In this document: positions 26,015 through 34,612 of the stretch, piece after piece
How positions within the stretch are numbered: the first letter of the stretch is position 1
Layout of the letters: the number at the start of each line of letters is the position of its first letter
Origin: JANQMX01 sp965247175
GTDB taxonomy: Bacteria; Pseudomonadota; Alphaproteobacteria; Kiloniellales; DSM-21159
Assembly (NCBI GenBank): GCA_965247175.1
Contig: OZ252006.1
Span: 3,596,001 to 3,660,000, forward strand
DNA length: 64,000 nt
Direction of reading: 5' to 3'
The notes under the pieces: generated by a model
What the model was told of the DNA's origin: nothing
Seen by the model: the letters and a program-made list of their open reading frames with translations, nothing else
The model's database searches: none
Made by a program: the position numbers and the translations under genes

Positions 26015-26065
26015 GCCGTTCCCCAGTGAGCCGTTCCCCAGCGAGGCGATTTCCAGTCAGCCGGT
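26006..26065 (+). repeat. 15-bp tandem repeat at the lptC/lptA junction
   Basis: Two identical units CCCCAGTGAGCCGTT (26006-26020, 26021-26035) are followed by two diverged units (26036-26050, 26051-26065). Each of the first two contains GTGA, so the stop/start junction is duplicated in frame: lptA has equivalent GTG starts at 26011 and 26026. Units encode SRSPV/SRSPA/RRFPV/SRL. Confidence 0.85.
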
Positions 26066-26874
26066 TGATTGCTGCCATGGCGCTTCTTTGCGCCTATCTC
26101 GCTGCGCTGCCGAGCAGCGCGCAGAATGCGGTGAGCGCCGGCAACTCGGCCCTGCAGATCAACGCCGACAACGGCATCGAGTGGCGGCGCGACCAGCGGG
26201 TCTACATCGCCCGCGGCAACGCCGTGGCCCAGCGCGAGGACTTGAGCGTCAGCGCCGACCGCCTGCTGGCCTACTACCGCGAGGTGGCCGGGGAGACGCA
26301 GTTCTACCAGATCGAGGCCCAGGGCAACGTCAAGGTGGTTCTGCCGGAGGACGTGGCCTACGGCGATCTCGGCGTCTACTACAGCGACCAGAAAGTCGCC
26401 GTCTTGACCGGAGACAATCTGCGCCTGGACATGGCTGACGGGAGCGTGGTGCGCGCCCGCGACAGCCTGGAGTACTGGGAGGACTTCGAGGGACGGCCGG
26501 TTGCCGTGGCCCGCGGTGATGCCTCCATGCAGGGCGAGGAGGACCTCATCGAGGCCGACACGCTGACCGCAAGCTTCACCAATGACGCCCAGGGCGGGCG
26601 GGTCTTGGACCGGGTCGACGCCATCGGCAATGTGCGGATCCGGACACCGAACGAATTCGCCGTTGGCAATGAGGGCATTTACTATGCTATCGACGACCGA
26701 GCCGTGTTGGCCGGTGACGTCAAGATCACCCAGGGACCGAACCAGTTGAACGGCGACCGCGCGGAAGTAGACTTCGAGACTGGAGTCAGCCGCCTGCTTC
26801 CCGGCTCCGGCACGCGGGTGCAGGGTCTTCTAGTGCCTCAGCAGTCGGACGCCGACGCCGAGGACGACGAATAG
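26011..26874 (+). CDS. lptA: LPS transport periplasmic protein LptA
   Basis: Periplasmic bridge protein for LPS, OstA-like fold. 287 residues from GTG at 26011 (GGAGG at 25996-26000, 10 nt away). N-terminal signal sequence LIAAMALLCAYLAALPSSAQ (cut near residue 37 from this start). Beta-strand repeats typical of the family are seen in ALQINADNGIEWRRDQRVYI, YGDLGVYYSDQKVAVLTGD and VGNEGIYYAIDDRAVLAGD. It is longer than E. coli LptA (185), having a second OstA-like segment. The N-terminus is made by the tandem repeat noted at 26006, so a start at 26026 is equally possible. Confidence 0.9.
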   Translation: MSRSPVSRSPARRFPVSRLIAAMALLCAYLAALPSSAQNAVSAGNSALQINADNGIEWRRDQRVYIARGNAVAQREDLSVSADRLLAYYREVAGETQFYQIEAQGNVKVVLPEDVAYGDLGVYYSDQKVAVLTGDNLRLDMADGSVVRARDSLEYWEDFEGRPVAVARGDASMQGEEDLIEADTLTASFTNDAQGGRVLDRVDAIGNVRIRTPNEFAVGNEGIYYAIDDRAVLAGDVKITQGPNQLNGDRAEVDFETGVSRLLPGSGTRVQGLLVPQQSDADAEDDE

Positions 26875-26881
26875 GAAGGGC

Positions 26882-27694
<813 letters not shown>

Positions 27695-27705
27695 TCGTTA
27701 ACATT

Positions 27706-29253
27706 ATGGCTGTAACGCAGCGGCTCGAGCTACGCCAGTCCCAGACACTGGTCATGACGCCGCAACTGCGGCAAGCCATTCAGCTATTGCAGTATTCCAG
27801 CCTCGAGCTGAACGCCTTCGTCGACCAACAGCTGGCGGAGAACCCGCTGCTCGAGCGCGATGAGGCACAGGCCGGCGAGGCCGATCCCCGCGAGGCCGAA
27901 GGCTCTGCGGACGAGCCTGCCGGCGACGACTACGGTGACGGCGAGCCGGTGCCGGACAGCCTCGACCAACTTGCCACGGCCGAGTTCTCGGAAGACTCAG
28001 ACCGCCCCTTGGACAGCGAGCCGGTCTACGACGACAACAGCCCCTCGGAAGGCGAGAGCAGCATCGACTGGAGCCGCCGTGGTGCCGGCGGCCAAGACGG
28101 TGAGGGCGGTGAGCGCTCCATCGAGGAAGCCGCCGACGAGACGCCGGACCTGCGCAGTCACCTGTTGCAGCAGATGCCGGTGGAGATCTCCGCCCCGGCC
28201 GAACGCATGATTGCCGCCTACCTGATCGACCAGGTCGATCCGAGCGGCTATCTCACCGTCGACATGGCTGCGTTGGCCGAGCAGCTCGGCCTGCCGGAAG
28301 AGCGTCTCGAAGCGCTCAGGCTGCGCCTCCAGTGTCTCGAGCCGACGGGGGTCTTCGCCCGCGATCTCGCCGAGTGCCTGGCGCTGCAGCTCAAGGAGCG
28401 CAACCGCTTCGACCCCTGCATGGCGGCGCTGCTCGACAACCTCGCGCTTTTGGCCGAGGGCAAGCTGCCGCAGCTTCGCTCGCTGTGCCAGGTCGACGAG
28501 GACGACTTCGCCGAAATGCTGGCCGAGATCAGGGCGCTGGACCCCAAGCCGGGCCTGCAATTCGATCTTCAGGCGGCCGAGGCCATCATCCCCGATGTGC
28601 TGATGCGCGCGCGCCCCGACGGCAGCTGGCTGATCGAGCTCAACCCCGATGCCATGCCGCGCCTGCTGGTCAACCGCGGCTACTACGCCTCCGTCGTCTC
28701 GCGCTGCCGGGACCGGGCCGAGCGCAACTATCTGACCGAACAACTGGGCGCGGCCAGCTGGCTGGTGAAGTCGCTGCATCAGCGCGCCACCACCATCATC
28801 AAGGTGGCGAGCGACATCGTGCGCCAGCAAGACGCGTTCTTCCGCAAGGGTGTCGCCCACATGCGGCCCCTGACCCTGCGCGACGTGGCCGAAGAGGTCT
28901 CCCTGCACGAATCGACGGTCAGCCGCGTGACGGCCAACAAGTTCATTGCCACGCCGCGCGGCATCTTCGAGCTGAAGTACTTCTTCAGCACCGCCGTTGG
29001 CGGAGAGGGCGAGGACGCCCACGCGGCCGAATCGATCCGGCACCGCATCCGCAGCCTGATCGACGCCGAAACGGCCGACCGCGTGCTCTCCGACGACGCC
29101 CTGGTGAAGCAGCTGCGGCAGGAAGGCATTGCCGTGGCCCGGCGCACGGTCGCCAAGTACCGGGAGACCATGCGCATCCCCTCCTCGGTCGAACGCCGCC
29201 GCCTGAAAGCGGCGCGCAGCGGCGATTTGGGGGCCAGTGCCCCCAATCCTTAA
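27706..29253 (+). CDS. rpoN: RNA polymerase sigma-54 factor
   Basis: Alternative sigma factor for -24/-12 promoters, needing AAA+ activators; controls nitrogen and other regulons. 515 residues. Region I is glutamine/leucine rich (LRQSQTLVMTPQLRQAIQLL), region II is acidic (about 55-150), then the core-binding region and the helix-turn-helix (LRDVAEEVSLHESTVSRV), with the RpoN box ARRTVAKYRE (about residues 479-488). Lies 11 nt after lptB, as in other Proteobacteria. Its stop codon lies in the loop of a hairpin. Confidence 0.97.
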   Translation: MAVTQRLELRQSQTLVMTPQLRQAIQLLQYSSLELNAFVDQQLAENPLLERDEAQAGEADPREAEGSADEPAGDDYGDGEPVPDSLDQLATAEFSEDSDRPLDSEPVYDDNSPSEGESSIDWSRRGAGGQDGEGGERSIEEAADETPDLRSHLLQQMPVEISAPAERMIAAYLIDQVDPSGYLTVDMAALAEQLGLPEERLEALRLRLQCLEPTGVFARDLAECLALQLKERNRFDPCMAALLDNLALLAEGKLPQLRSLCQVDEDDFAEMLAEIRALDPKPGLQFDLQAAEAIIPDVLMRARPDGSWLIELNPDAMPRLLVNRGYYASVVSRCRDRAERNYLTEQLGAASWLVKSLHQRATTIIKVASDIVRQQDAFFRKGVAHMRPLTLRDVAEEVSLHESTVSRVTANKFIATPRGIFELKYFFSTAVGGEGEDAHAAESIRHRIRSLIDAETADRVLSDDALVKQLRQEGIAVARRTVAKYRETMRIPSSVERRRLKAARSGDLGASAPNP

Positions 29254-29268
29254 CTGGTAGGATTGGGG
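29227..29268 (+). promoter_or_regulatory. two mutually exclusive hairpins at the rpoN 3' end
   Basis: Hairpin 1: TTGGGGGC (29227-29234) with GCCCCCAA (29239-29246). Hairpin 2: CCCCAATCCT (29241-29250) with AGGATTGGGG (29259-29268), a perfect 10-bp stem. They share 29241-29246, so only one can form at a time. The rpoN stop TAA is in the loop of hairpin 2. No U-run follows, so this is not a classical terminator; the layout resembles an antiterminator/attenuator switch (inference). Confidence 0.6.
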
Positions 29269-29441
29269 ACAGAATTGGAACCAACCTGAGGCCGGAAAAG
29301 ACATCAAGGTTTCTAGGGGTTTGCCCACTCTTATCCCATTGAAATTCGTAGATAAAATTTCCCAAGTCGCCGCCGAAACTGTGAAATTCAAAGGCTGATC
29401 GGGGGCCGATTTTGGTCCCTTTCGTTGGCCTTGTGGGTGTA

Positions 29442-29470
29442 TTGACAGGCATCAGTGGCAGACCTAATGT
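29442..29470 (+). promoter_or_regulatory. candidate sigma-70 promoter for hpf-ptsN
   Basis: TTGACA (29442-29447), a 17-nt spacer and TAATGT (29465-29470), about 93 nt upstream of the hpf start. The preceding ~150 bases (29270-29440) are noticeably AT-richer than their surroundings and hold no gene. This would let hpf and ptsN be expressed apart from lptB-rpoN. Confidence 0.6.
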
Positions 29471-29562
29471 CCCGGCCCTTGAGCCCGGGCAGTGATGGCC
29501 CCGAGGGCTCGCGGGCCGATGGGCGCGCAAGAAGAACAACGGTTCAATTTCACGAGCGATCT

Positions 29563-30162
29563 ATGCAGCTGTCGGTCCAAGGAAGGCAGATCGACGTGGG
29601 CGATGCCTTTCGTGAACATGCCAGCCTCAGTTTGGGCACGGTTCTCGGTAAGTACTTCGGTGACGCGATCGATGTCAGCGTAACCTTGTCTCGGGAAGGG
29701 CACTTGTTTCGCGCCATGGTGTCTACCCATATCGGCAAGGGTATCGAGCTGCACGCCAGCGCTGATGCGAACGAGCCTTATCCGGCCTTCGATCAAGCGG
29801 TAGAGCGCCTGTCGAAGCGCTTGCGCCGATACAAGCGGAGGTTACGCGATCACCATCGCGACCTCGAGCAGGTAAGCGGGCCGGAGGCCGAGCGTCTGGC
29901 GGCCCAGCAGTACGTTTTGCAGGTAGAGTCGGCGGAATCGGACGAGGAAACCGAAGCCGACAGTCAACCGGCGGTGATCGCCGAAATTGAAACGGAAATA
30001 CCGAGCCTGACCGTCAGCGATGCGGTCATGAGAATGGACTTGGCGGACATTCCGGCGCTGCTGTTTCGCAACAAGGCGCACGGTGGGCTGAACATGGTGT
30101 ATCGACGCCAGGACGGCCATGTCGGTTGGGTCGACCCGCGCGGCAACCGCTCGACGTCCTGA
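29563..30162 (+). CDS. hpf: ribosome hibernation promoting factor, long form
   Basis: Binds the 30S decoding region and drives 70S dimer formation in stationary phase. 199 residues: N-terminal HPF/RaiA domain (MQLSVQGRQIDVGDAF, KYFGDAIDVSVTLSREGHLFR, EPYPAFDQAVERLSKRLRRY) and the C-terminal dimerisation domain (SVSDAV-like SDAVMRMDLADIPALLFRN, GGLNMVYRRQDGHVGWVDP). Long forms act alone in 100S formation. Start ATG at 29563; the upstream in-frame ATG at 29455 lies above the -10 box and is not used. Conserved neighbour of rpoN and ptsN. Confidence 0.94.
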   Translation: MQLSVQGRQIDVGDAFREHASLSLGTVLGKYFGDAIDVSVTLSREGHLFRAMVSTHIGKGIELHASADANEPYPAFDQAVERLSKRLRRYKRRLRDHHRDLEQVSGPEAERLAAQQYVLQVESAESDEETEADSQPAVIAEIETEIPSLTVSDAVMRMDLADIPALLFRNKAHGGLNMVYRRQDGHVGWVDPRGNRSTS

Positions 30163-30200
30163 GCGGGCCCGCCAGGGAAGCGACAAGAAACGGTGACTTG

Positions 30201-30665
30201 ATGGAAATCGTAGACTTGCTGGGGCCGGATGCTGTGGTGCCGTCGCTGCGGGTGACGAGCAAGAAGCAGGCCTTGCAGGAGCTTGCGCGCAAGGCCGCGC
30301 AGCTCACCCACCAGCCCGAGCGCGTCATCTTCGACGTGCTGATCGAGCGTGAGCGTCTCGGCACCACCGGGATCGGCCACGGGATTGCCATTCCGCACGG
30401 CAAGCTGGCCAGCCTTGACCAGCTCTATGCGGTCTTCGCCAGGCTGGAACGGCCGGTCGAGTTCGAGGCCATCGACGAGCAGCCGGTCGACCTCATTTTC
30501 CTGCTGCTGGCGCCGGAGAAGGCGGGTGCCGATCACTTGAAGGCGCTGGCCCGCATTTCGCGGCTGCTGCGCGACCGCGGCGTATGCGAGAAGCTGCGCG
30601 GCACCGACAGCGCCGACGGCCTCTACGCTTTGCTCTCAGAGTCCGCCGCCAGCCACGCGGCGTGA
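30201..30665 (+). CDS. ptsN: PTS IIA-like nitrogen regulatory protein
   Basis: EIIA-Ntr, the output protein of the nitrogen phosphotransfer chain. 154 residues. The phosphorylatable histidine is His66 in GIAIPHGKL, preceded by ERERLGTTGIGHG; the C-terminal VDLIFLLLAPEKAGADHLKALARISRLLRD is typical. Located 38 nt after hpf, in the usual rpoN-hpf-ptsN order. No HPr or EI-Ntr gene is in this window. Confidence 0.95.
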   Translation: MEIVDLLGPDAVVPSLRVTSKKQALQELARKAAQLTHQPERVIFDVLIERERLGTTGIGHGIAIPHGKLASLDQLYAVFARLERPVEFEAIDEQPVDLIFLLLAPEKAGADHLKALARISRLLRDRGVCEKLRGTDSADGLYALLSESAASHAA

Positions 30666-30712
30666 TCGTCTAGGTGCCTTTCGGCGCTGTGCGAGCGCCC
30701 TTCACCTCGACA

Positions 30713-30812
30713 TGTCACCCCGGAGGAGCCTCGTCAGAGGCGACATCCGGGGTCCATGGCTATGCTTCGCGCGGGCTGCGAAATGGACCCCGGCTCGGGG
30801 GCCGGGGTGACA
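30713..30812. repeat. dispersed TGTCA-type inverted repeat, copy R5
   Basis: TGTCACCCCGG at 30713 and its inverse CCGGGGTGACA at 30802-30812 bound a 100-bp unit; the inner parts include ATCCGGGGTCCATGG and ATGGACCCCGGCTCGGG. It fills the gap between ptsN and the DUF1150 gene. Confidence 0.8.
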
Positions 30813-30870
30813 ACCGATTGGTGCTGTGCCGCCCAGCGTTAGAAGGATCCTATAACTGCTGGCGAAGCCC

Positions 30871-31116
30871 CTAGTGCAAGCTCAGCGGCTCCAGGCCGTG
30901 CTGCACCACCGCTGCCCAGGCGGCGTCGCGGTTGGCGGCGACGGCCAACTGCTTGCCGTCGGCCGCGCAGATGGCGAAGGCCGGCATGGTCGCTTCCTGG
31001 CCCTCGTCGGTCTTGCCTTGCAGCTCGATGGGCTTGATGTAGGCGAAGGCCTCCATCCCCAAAGCCGCGAATTCCTGCTGTGAAAGCGGTTTTTGCATGG
31101 TTTCCTGAACAGACAT
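30871..31116 (-). CDS. DUF1150 family protein
   Basis: An 81-residue protein of unknown function. Typical pattern: QEFAALGMEAFAYIKPIELQ, then MPAFAICAADGKQLAVAANR and a hydrophobic C-terminal helix AAWAAVVQHGLEPLSLH. Start ATG at 31116 (AAGGAGG a few nucleotides upstream; ATG at 31119 is too close). It follows the Hsp20 gene on the same strand by about 100 nt, a pairing common in alphaproteobacteria, which suggests a role under heat or protein stress. Confidence 0.88.
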   Translation of the reverse strand: MSVQETMQKPLSQQEFAALGMEAFAYIKPIELQGKTDEGQEATMPAFAICAADGKQLAVAANRDAAWAAVVQHGLEPLSLH

Positions 31117-31216
31117 CATACCCTCCTTGAGCGACCCTCCCGCCGCGCATGGCCGGCCGGTGAGCCCTCTTCGTTGTAGTTACTACGCTGTAAAGCCCGG
31201 TTTAATCCCTCGCGCC

Positions 31217-31663
31217 TCACTCCCCGTCCTTTGGGCCTTGGGCGCCTTGTTTGCCGGGGGTTCCGATCTCGATCCTCCGGACAGCGGCGTGCTGCTCGGG
31301 CCGCTGCAGGTCGATGTGCAGCAGGCCGTGCTCCAGGCTCGCTTCCGTCACCTCGATACCGTCGGCCAGCATGAAGCTGCGCTTGAAGCGCCGCGCCGCG
31401 ATACCGCGGTGCAGGTAGACGGCCTCTTCCGAAGCTTGTTGCCGGCCCTCGATCACGAGTTGGTTACGTTCGAGCTGAATAGATAGATCGCTCTGACTGA
31501 AACCGGCCACGGCCAGGGTGATGCGCAGGCGATCTGCGCTCAGCTCCTCGACGTTGTAGGGCGGATAGCCATCAGTGCCATGCTTCGAAACCTGGTTCAA
31601 AGCATCTTCAAGCTGATCGAAGCCGAGCAGCAGGGGCGAACTAAACAGGGTCGAACGCGTCAT
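31217..31663 (-). CDS. Hsp20 family small heat-shock protein
   Basis: ATP-independent holdase. 148 residues; the alpha-crystallin domain runs from about residue 33 to 130 (YPPYNVEELSADRLRITLAV, GFSQSDLSIQLERNQLVIEG, FKRSFMLADGIEVTEASLEHG) with IEIGTPGKQ as the C-terminal I-x-I-type tail. Start ATG at 31663 with GGAGGAGG (31680-31673) 9 nt upstream. The leader contains UUGCU close to that site (see next feature). Resembles E. coli IbpA and rhizobial HspA-type proteins. Confidence 0.93.
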   Translation of the reverse strand: MTRSTLFSSPLLLGFDQLEDALNQVSKHGTDGYPPYNVEELSADRLRITLAVAGFSQSDLSIQLERNQLVIEGRQQASEEAVYLHRGIAARRFKRSFMLADGIEVTEASLEHGLLHIDLQRPEQHAAVRRIEIGTPGKQGAQGPKDGE

Positions 31664-31760
31664 CTCGCGCAGCCTCCTCCTTCGAGCAAGGTTGCCGGGT
31701 GGCGCACGGCGTTCGTCGCGAGCACCGTGCCGGCGGCCCGTCACGGCACCGCCGGACTGT
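31664..31760 (-). promoter_or_regulatory. candidate ROSE-type RNA thermometer in the hsp20 leader
   Basis: On the minus strand the leader ends CCTTGCTCGAAGGAGGAGG, then 9 nt and ATG. ROSE elements of rhizobial small heat-shock genes carry a conserved UUGCU/UCGCU that pairs imperfectly with an AGGA Shine-Dalgarno; TTGCT is at 31689-31685 and AGGAGG directly after. The upstream GC-rich part (31692-31760) can form further stems. Call rests on this motif only; left limit is arbitrary. Confidence 0.45.
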
Positions 31761-31942
31761 TAAATGGTCGCCGCGCCCGACGCGATCAAGAGAGGCCGGA
31801 GCGAGCCGCCGGCCCGGACCAGGCCGGCCGAATGGGTCAAAAGGGCGATGGCGAGGCTGCAAGAAGCGCGTTGTCTCGTTCGCGCGTCAACGTTATCCAT
31901 ACCATTGTGCCTTAAGGCTTTCAGCTCACGAAGGAGGAGCTT

Positions 31943-32380
31943 ATGCCGCACCGCAGCCGGTCCTTGATCGTCGCGCTTGCCGCCCTTTTCGGGGCGCTCT
32001 GCTTGGCGCCGGGTAGCGCGTTGGCGCAGCCCTCCCTGCCGATCGAGCTTAACAAGCTGGAACAGAGAGAGAACGACGCCTGCCGCGCCTACATGGTGTT
32101 CCAGAACAAGCTGGGCGAAGCGATCTCCTCTCTGCGCCTCGATCTCATCCTCTTCCGCACCGACGGCATCATCGAGACCCGCCTTGCGCTGGATGCCGGG
32201 CGCATGCCGGACCAGAAGACCGTGGTGAAGCTCTTCGATATTCCCGGGCTGAGCTGCGCCGACATCGGCCAGATGCTGCTCAACAGCGTGCTGCAGTGCG
32301 AGACCGCCACCGGTGCGCGGGACGACTGCATCTCTCTGGTCGAGACCTCCTCCCGCGCCAACGCCAGCTTGCGGAAGTAG
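31943..32380 (+). CDS. hypothetical secreted protein
   Basis: A 145-residue protein with a clear Sec-type signal peptide (SLIVALAALFGALCLAPGSALA, cut near residue 28). The mature part has four cysteines or so (DACRAYMVFQN, GLSCADIGQ, LQCETATGARDDC) that could form disulfides in the periplasm, and a conserved-looking RLDLILFRTDGIIETRLALD stretch. Resembles alphaproteobacterial proteins often labelled Tat-pathway signal proteins, though no twin-arginine is present here. Good ribosome-binding site AAGGAGG. Function unknown. Confidence 0.75.
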   Translation: MPHRSRSLIVALAALFGALCLAPGSALAQPSLPIELNKLEQRENDACRAYMVFQNKLGEAISSLRLDLILFRTDGIIETRLALDAGRMPDQKTVVKLFDIPGLSCADIGQMLLNSVLQCETATGARDDCISLVETSSRANASLRK

Positions 32381-32452
32381 CGAAAAAGCGCAGCAAGCGG
32401 CCGCATAAGGCATCCACCGCCGGTGGCCGCCTGCAATCTTTTCTAAACACGC

Positions 32453-32470
32453 CCGTCACAAAAGCTAAAT
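32453..32470 (+). promoter_or_regulatory. weak candidate Pho box upstream of phnC
   Basis: CCGTCACAAAAGCTAAAT matches the PhoB consensus at 11 of 18 positions, nearly perfect in the first half-site and poor in the second. It lies 138 nt upstream of the phnC start, where phosphate-starvation control would be expected. Confidence 0.25.
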
Positions 32471-32607
32471 GACCGGTCCGTAGAAGCCCGGGCAAGAGGG
32501 CTGCCGTGCTGCATCGCGCGGACAGTCCCTGCCGACCAGGCGCGACAAGGACATGGGGACCGGGACATGAGGGCGGACACCGCCTGTAAACGACAGTTCG
32601 AGGCACG

Positions 32608-33552
32608 ATGACCGCGACTGGTCGTGATGACGATAACGTGACGCGCTTCAACGGCGCGGCCGCATCCGCTTCGGCTCTGGGCTCCGCCACCAGCCCCATG
32701 GCAGCCCCCGTCGCAGCCATGGAAGTGCGTGACGTCACCAAGTTGTTCGGCGATCTCGCTGCGGTCAATCGGGTCTCCTTCTCTGTCGCTAAACCGCAGA
32801 TGATCGGCATCATCGGCCGCTCCGGCGCCGGCAAGTCGACCTTCCTGCGCATGGTCAACCGGCTGACCCCGGCCAGCGCCGGCGAGGTCCTGGTCGAGGG
32901 GCGCGATGTCCTGAAGTTGAAGGGCGCCGAAATGCGCCGCTGGCAGCGCGACTGCGCCATGATCTTCCAGCAGTTCAATCTGGTGCCCCGGCTCGACGTC
33001 GTCACCAACGTCATGCTCGGCCGGCTCAACCAGCAGGGCACCCTGCGCAGCCTGTTCAGCATCTTCAGCCGCTCCGACGTCGACGACGCCCTGGCGGCGC
33101 TCGACCGCCTCGACATCGCCGATCAGGCGCTGCAGCGGGCCGAAACCCTCTCCGGCGGACAGCAGCAGCGCGTGGCCATCGCCCGCGCGCTGGTCCAGGG
33201 TCCGAAGATGGTGCTGGCCGATGAGCCGATCGCCTCGCTCGATCCGCTGAGCGCCGAAGTCGTGATGGGCGCGCTGCGGCAGATCCACGAGGAAGAGGGC
33301 CTCACTGTCATCTGCAACCTCCACACCCTGGATACCGCCCGCAACTACTGCGACCGGGTGATCGGCATGCGTGCCGGCGAGCTGGTCTTCGACGGCCCGG
33401 CCAGCGAGCTCGGGCCCGAGGTGGTGCGCGATATCTACGGCGCCGAAGGATACCTCGACGAGTCGGTGACATCGACAGCCTTGGCGGGTCACCGCAGCGA
33501 GGCTGCACCGGCAGTGCCAGAGGCTACGGCCGTCGGTTCGTCGGCTGTTTAA
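32608..33552 (+). CDS. phnC: phosphonate ABC transporter ATP-binding protein
   Basis: Energises import of phosphonate, phosphite or phosphate esters with PhnD/PhnE. 314 residues; an N-terminal extension of about 35 residues precedes MEVRDVTKLFGDLAAVNRVS. Walker A GRSGAGKSTF, Q-loop IFQQFNLVPRLDVV, signature LSGGQQQRVAIARAL, Walker B MVLADEPIASLDP and LHTLDTARNYC (switch) are intact. The start at 32608 has GAGG upstream; ATG at 32698 would give a more typical N-terminus. First gene of phnC-phnD-phnE1-phnE2. Confidence 0.92.
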   Translation: MTATGRDDDNVTRFNGAAASASALGSATSPMAAPVAAMEVRDVTKLFGDLAAVNRVSFSVAKPQMIGIIGRSGAGKSTFLRMVNRLTPASAGEVLVEGRDVLKLKGAEMRRWQRDCAMIFQQFNLVPRLDVVTNVMLGRLNQQGTLRSLFSIFSRSDVDDALAALDRLDIADQALQRAETLSGGQQQRVAIARALVQGPKMVLADEPIASLDPLSAEVVMGALRQIHEEEGLTVICNLHTLDTARNYCDRVIGMRAGELVFDGPASELGPEVVRDIYGAEGYLDESVTSTALAGHRSEAAPAVPEATAVGSSAV

Positions 33553-33607
33553 CCGACCCAGCGACAAGAGAACTGGGTCAACACAGGGTCAGTAAAGGGA
33601 GAGTCCA

Positions 33608-34516
33608 ATGAAGCTGATCAATCGTCTGGCCGCCGCGGCGGCCGTCTGTGCGCTGATGTCCGGTGCCGCCGTCGCGGAAGAGATCACCGAGTTCCGCATC
33701 GGCATCCTTGGCGGTGAGAACGCCTCCGACCGACTGCGCTCCAACGAGTGCCTGCGTGAGAAGACCGAGGAGCTGCTCGGCGTCGAGACCAAGCTCTTTG
33801 CGCCGGCCGACTACAATGGCGTCATCGAGGGCCTGCTCGGCGGCAACCTCGACCTGGCCTGGCTCGGTGCCTCCGGCTACGCCAAGGTCTACCTGACCAA
33901 TCCCGATGCGGTGGAGCCGGTGCTGGTCAAGATCAACACCGATGGCTCCTACGGCTACTACTCTATCGGTTTTGCCCGCACCGACCGCGAAATCGGCGAT
34001 CTCGACGACATGAAGGGCAAGGTCTTCGGCTTCGGCGACCCGAATTCCACGTCGGGCTACCTCATCCCCTCCATCGAGATCCCCGCCTCGGGCTTTCCCA
34101 TGGAGCCGGGCGAGTACTTCGGCGACGTCAAGTTCACCGGCGGCCACGAGCAGACCATCGTTGCCGTCTACAACGGCGACATCGACGCCGGCGTGACCTG
34201 GGCCGACGGCCTGGGCGAGTGGGAAGACGGCTTCAACAGCGGCGCACTGCGCAAGGCGGCCGATGCCGGCCTGGTCGACATGACCGAGCTGACCGAGATC
34301 TGGCGCTCCAAGGTCATCCCCGAGGGCCCGATCGTCGTGCGCAAGGACCTGCCCGAGAAGGTCAAGATGCAGGTCGTTGGCCTGATGGCCAGCCTCGAGT
34401 CCATGGACCCCGAGTGCGCCTACGGCGTCATGGCCGGTGAGATCAAGGGCATCGCCCCGATCGACCACAGCGCCTACGAGGCCATCATCGAAGCGCGCCG
34501 GCTGAAGTCGCAGTAA
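33608..34516 (+). CDS. phnD: phosphonate/phosphite ABC transporter substrate-binding protein
   Basis: Periplasmic receptor of the importer. 302 residues with a signal peptide (MKLINRLAAAAAVCALMSGA, cut at AVA-EE). PhnD-like motifs: FRIGILGGENASDRLRSNEC, LFAPADYNGVIEGLLGGNLD, AWLGASGYAK, FGFGDPNSTSGYLIPS, and the ligand-contact region GGHEQTIVAVYNGDIDAG. The ligand cannot be deduced. AAAGGGAGA gives a strong ribosome-binding site. Followed by a stable intercistronic hairpin. Confidence 0.93.
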   Translation: MKLINRLAAAAAVCALMSGAAVAEEITEFRIGILGGENASDRLRSNECLREKTEELLGVETKLFAPADYNGVIEGLLGGNLDLAWLGASGYAKVYLTNPDAVEPVLVKINTDGSYGYYSIGFARTDREIGDLDDMKGKVFGFGDPNSTSGYLIPSIEIPASGFPMEPGEYFGDVKFTGGHEQTIVAVYNGDIDAGVTWADGLGEWEDGFNSGALRKAADAGLVDMTELTEIWRSKVIPEGPIVVRKDLPEKVKMQVVGLMASLESMDPECAYGVMAGEIKGIAPIDHSAYEAIIEARRLKSQ

Positions 34517-34551
34517 GCGGCACGCAGCCTGTTTCACTGAACCGCGAGGGA

Positions 34552-34582
34552 GCGCGGGCCCGGCGTCCTGCTGGGTCCGCGC
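34552..34582 (+). promoter_or_regulatory. intercistronic hairpin between phnD and phnE1
   Basis: GCGCGGGCCC (34552-34561) pairs with GGGTCCGCGC (34573-34582), one G-U, 11-nt loop. Not followed by Ts. The place, just after the binding-protein gene, fits a stem that protects the phnD mRNA from 3' decay and gives more receptor than permease (inference from other ABC importer operons). Confidence 0.5.
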
Positions 34583-34612
34583 CCTTCCGTTACCGCTTTT
34601 CGCCAGCTCCCC

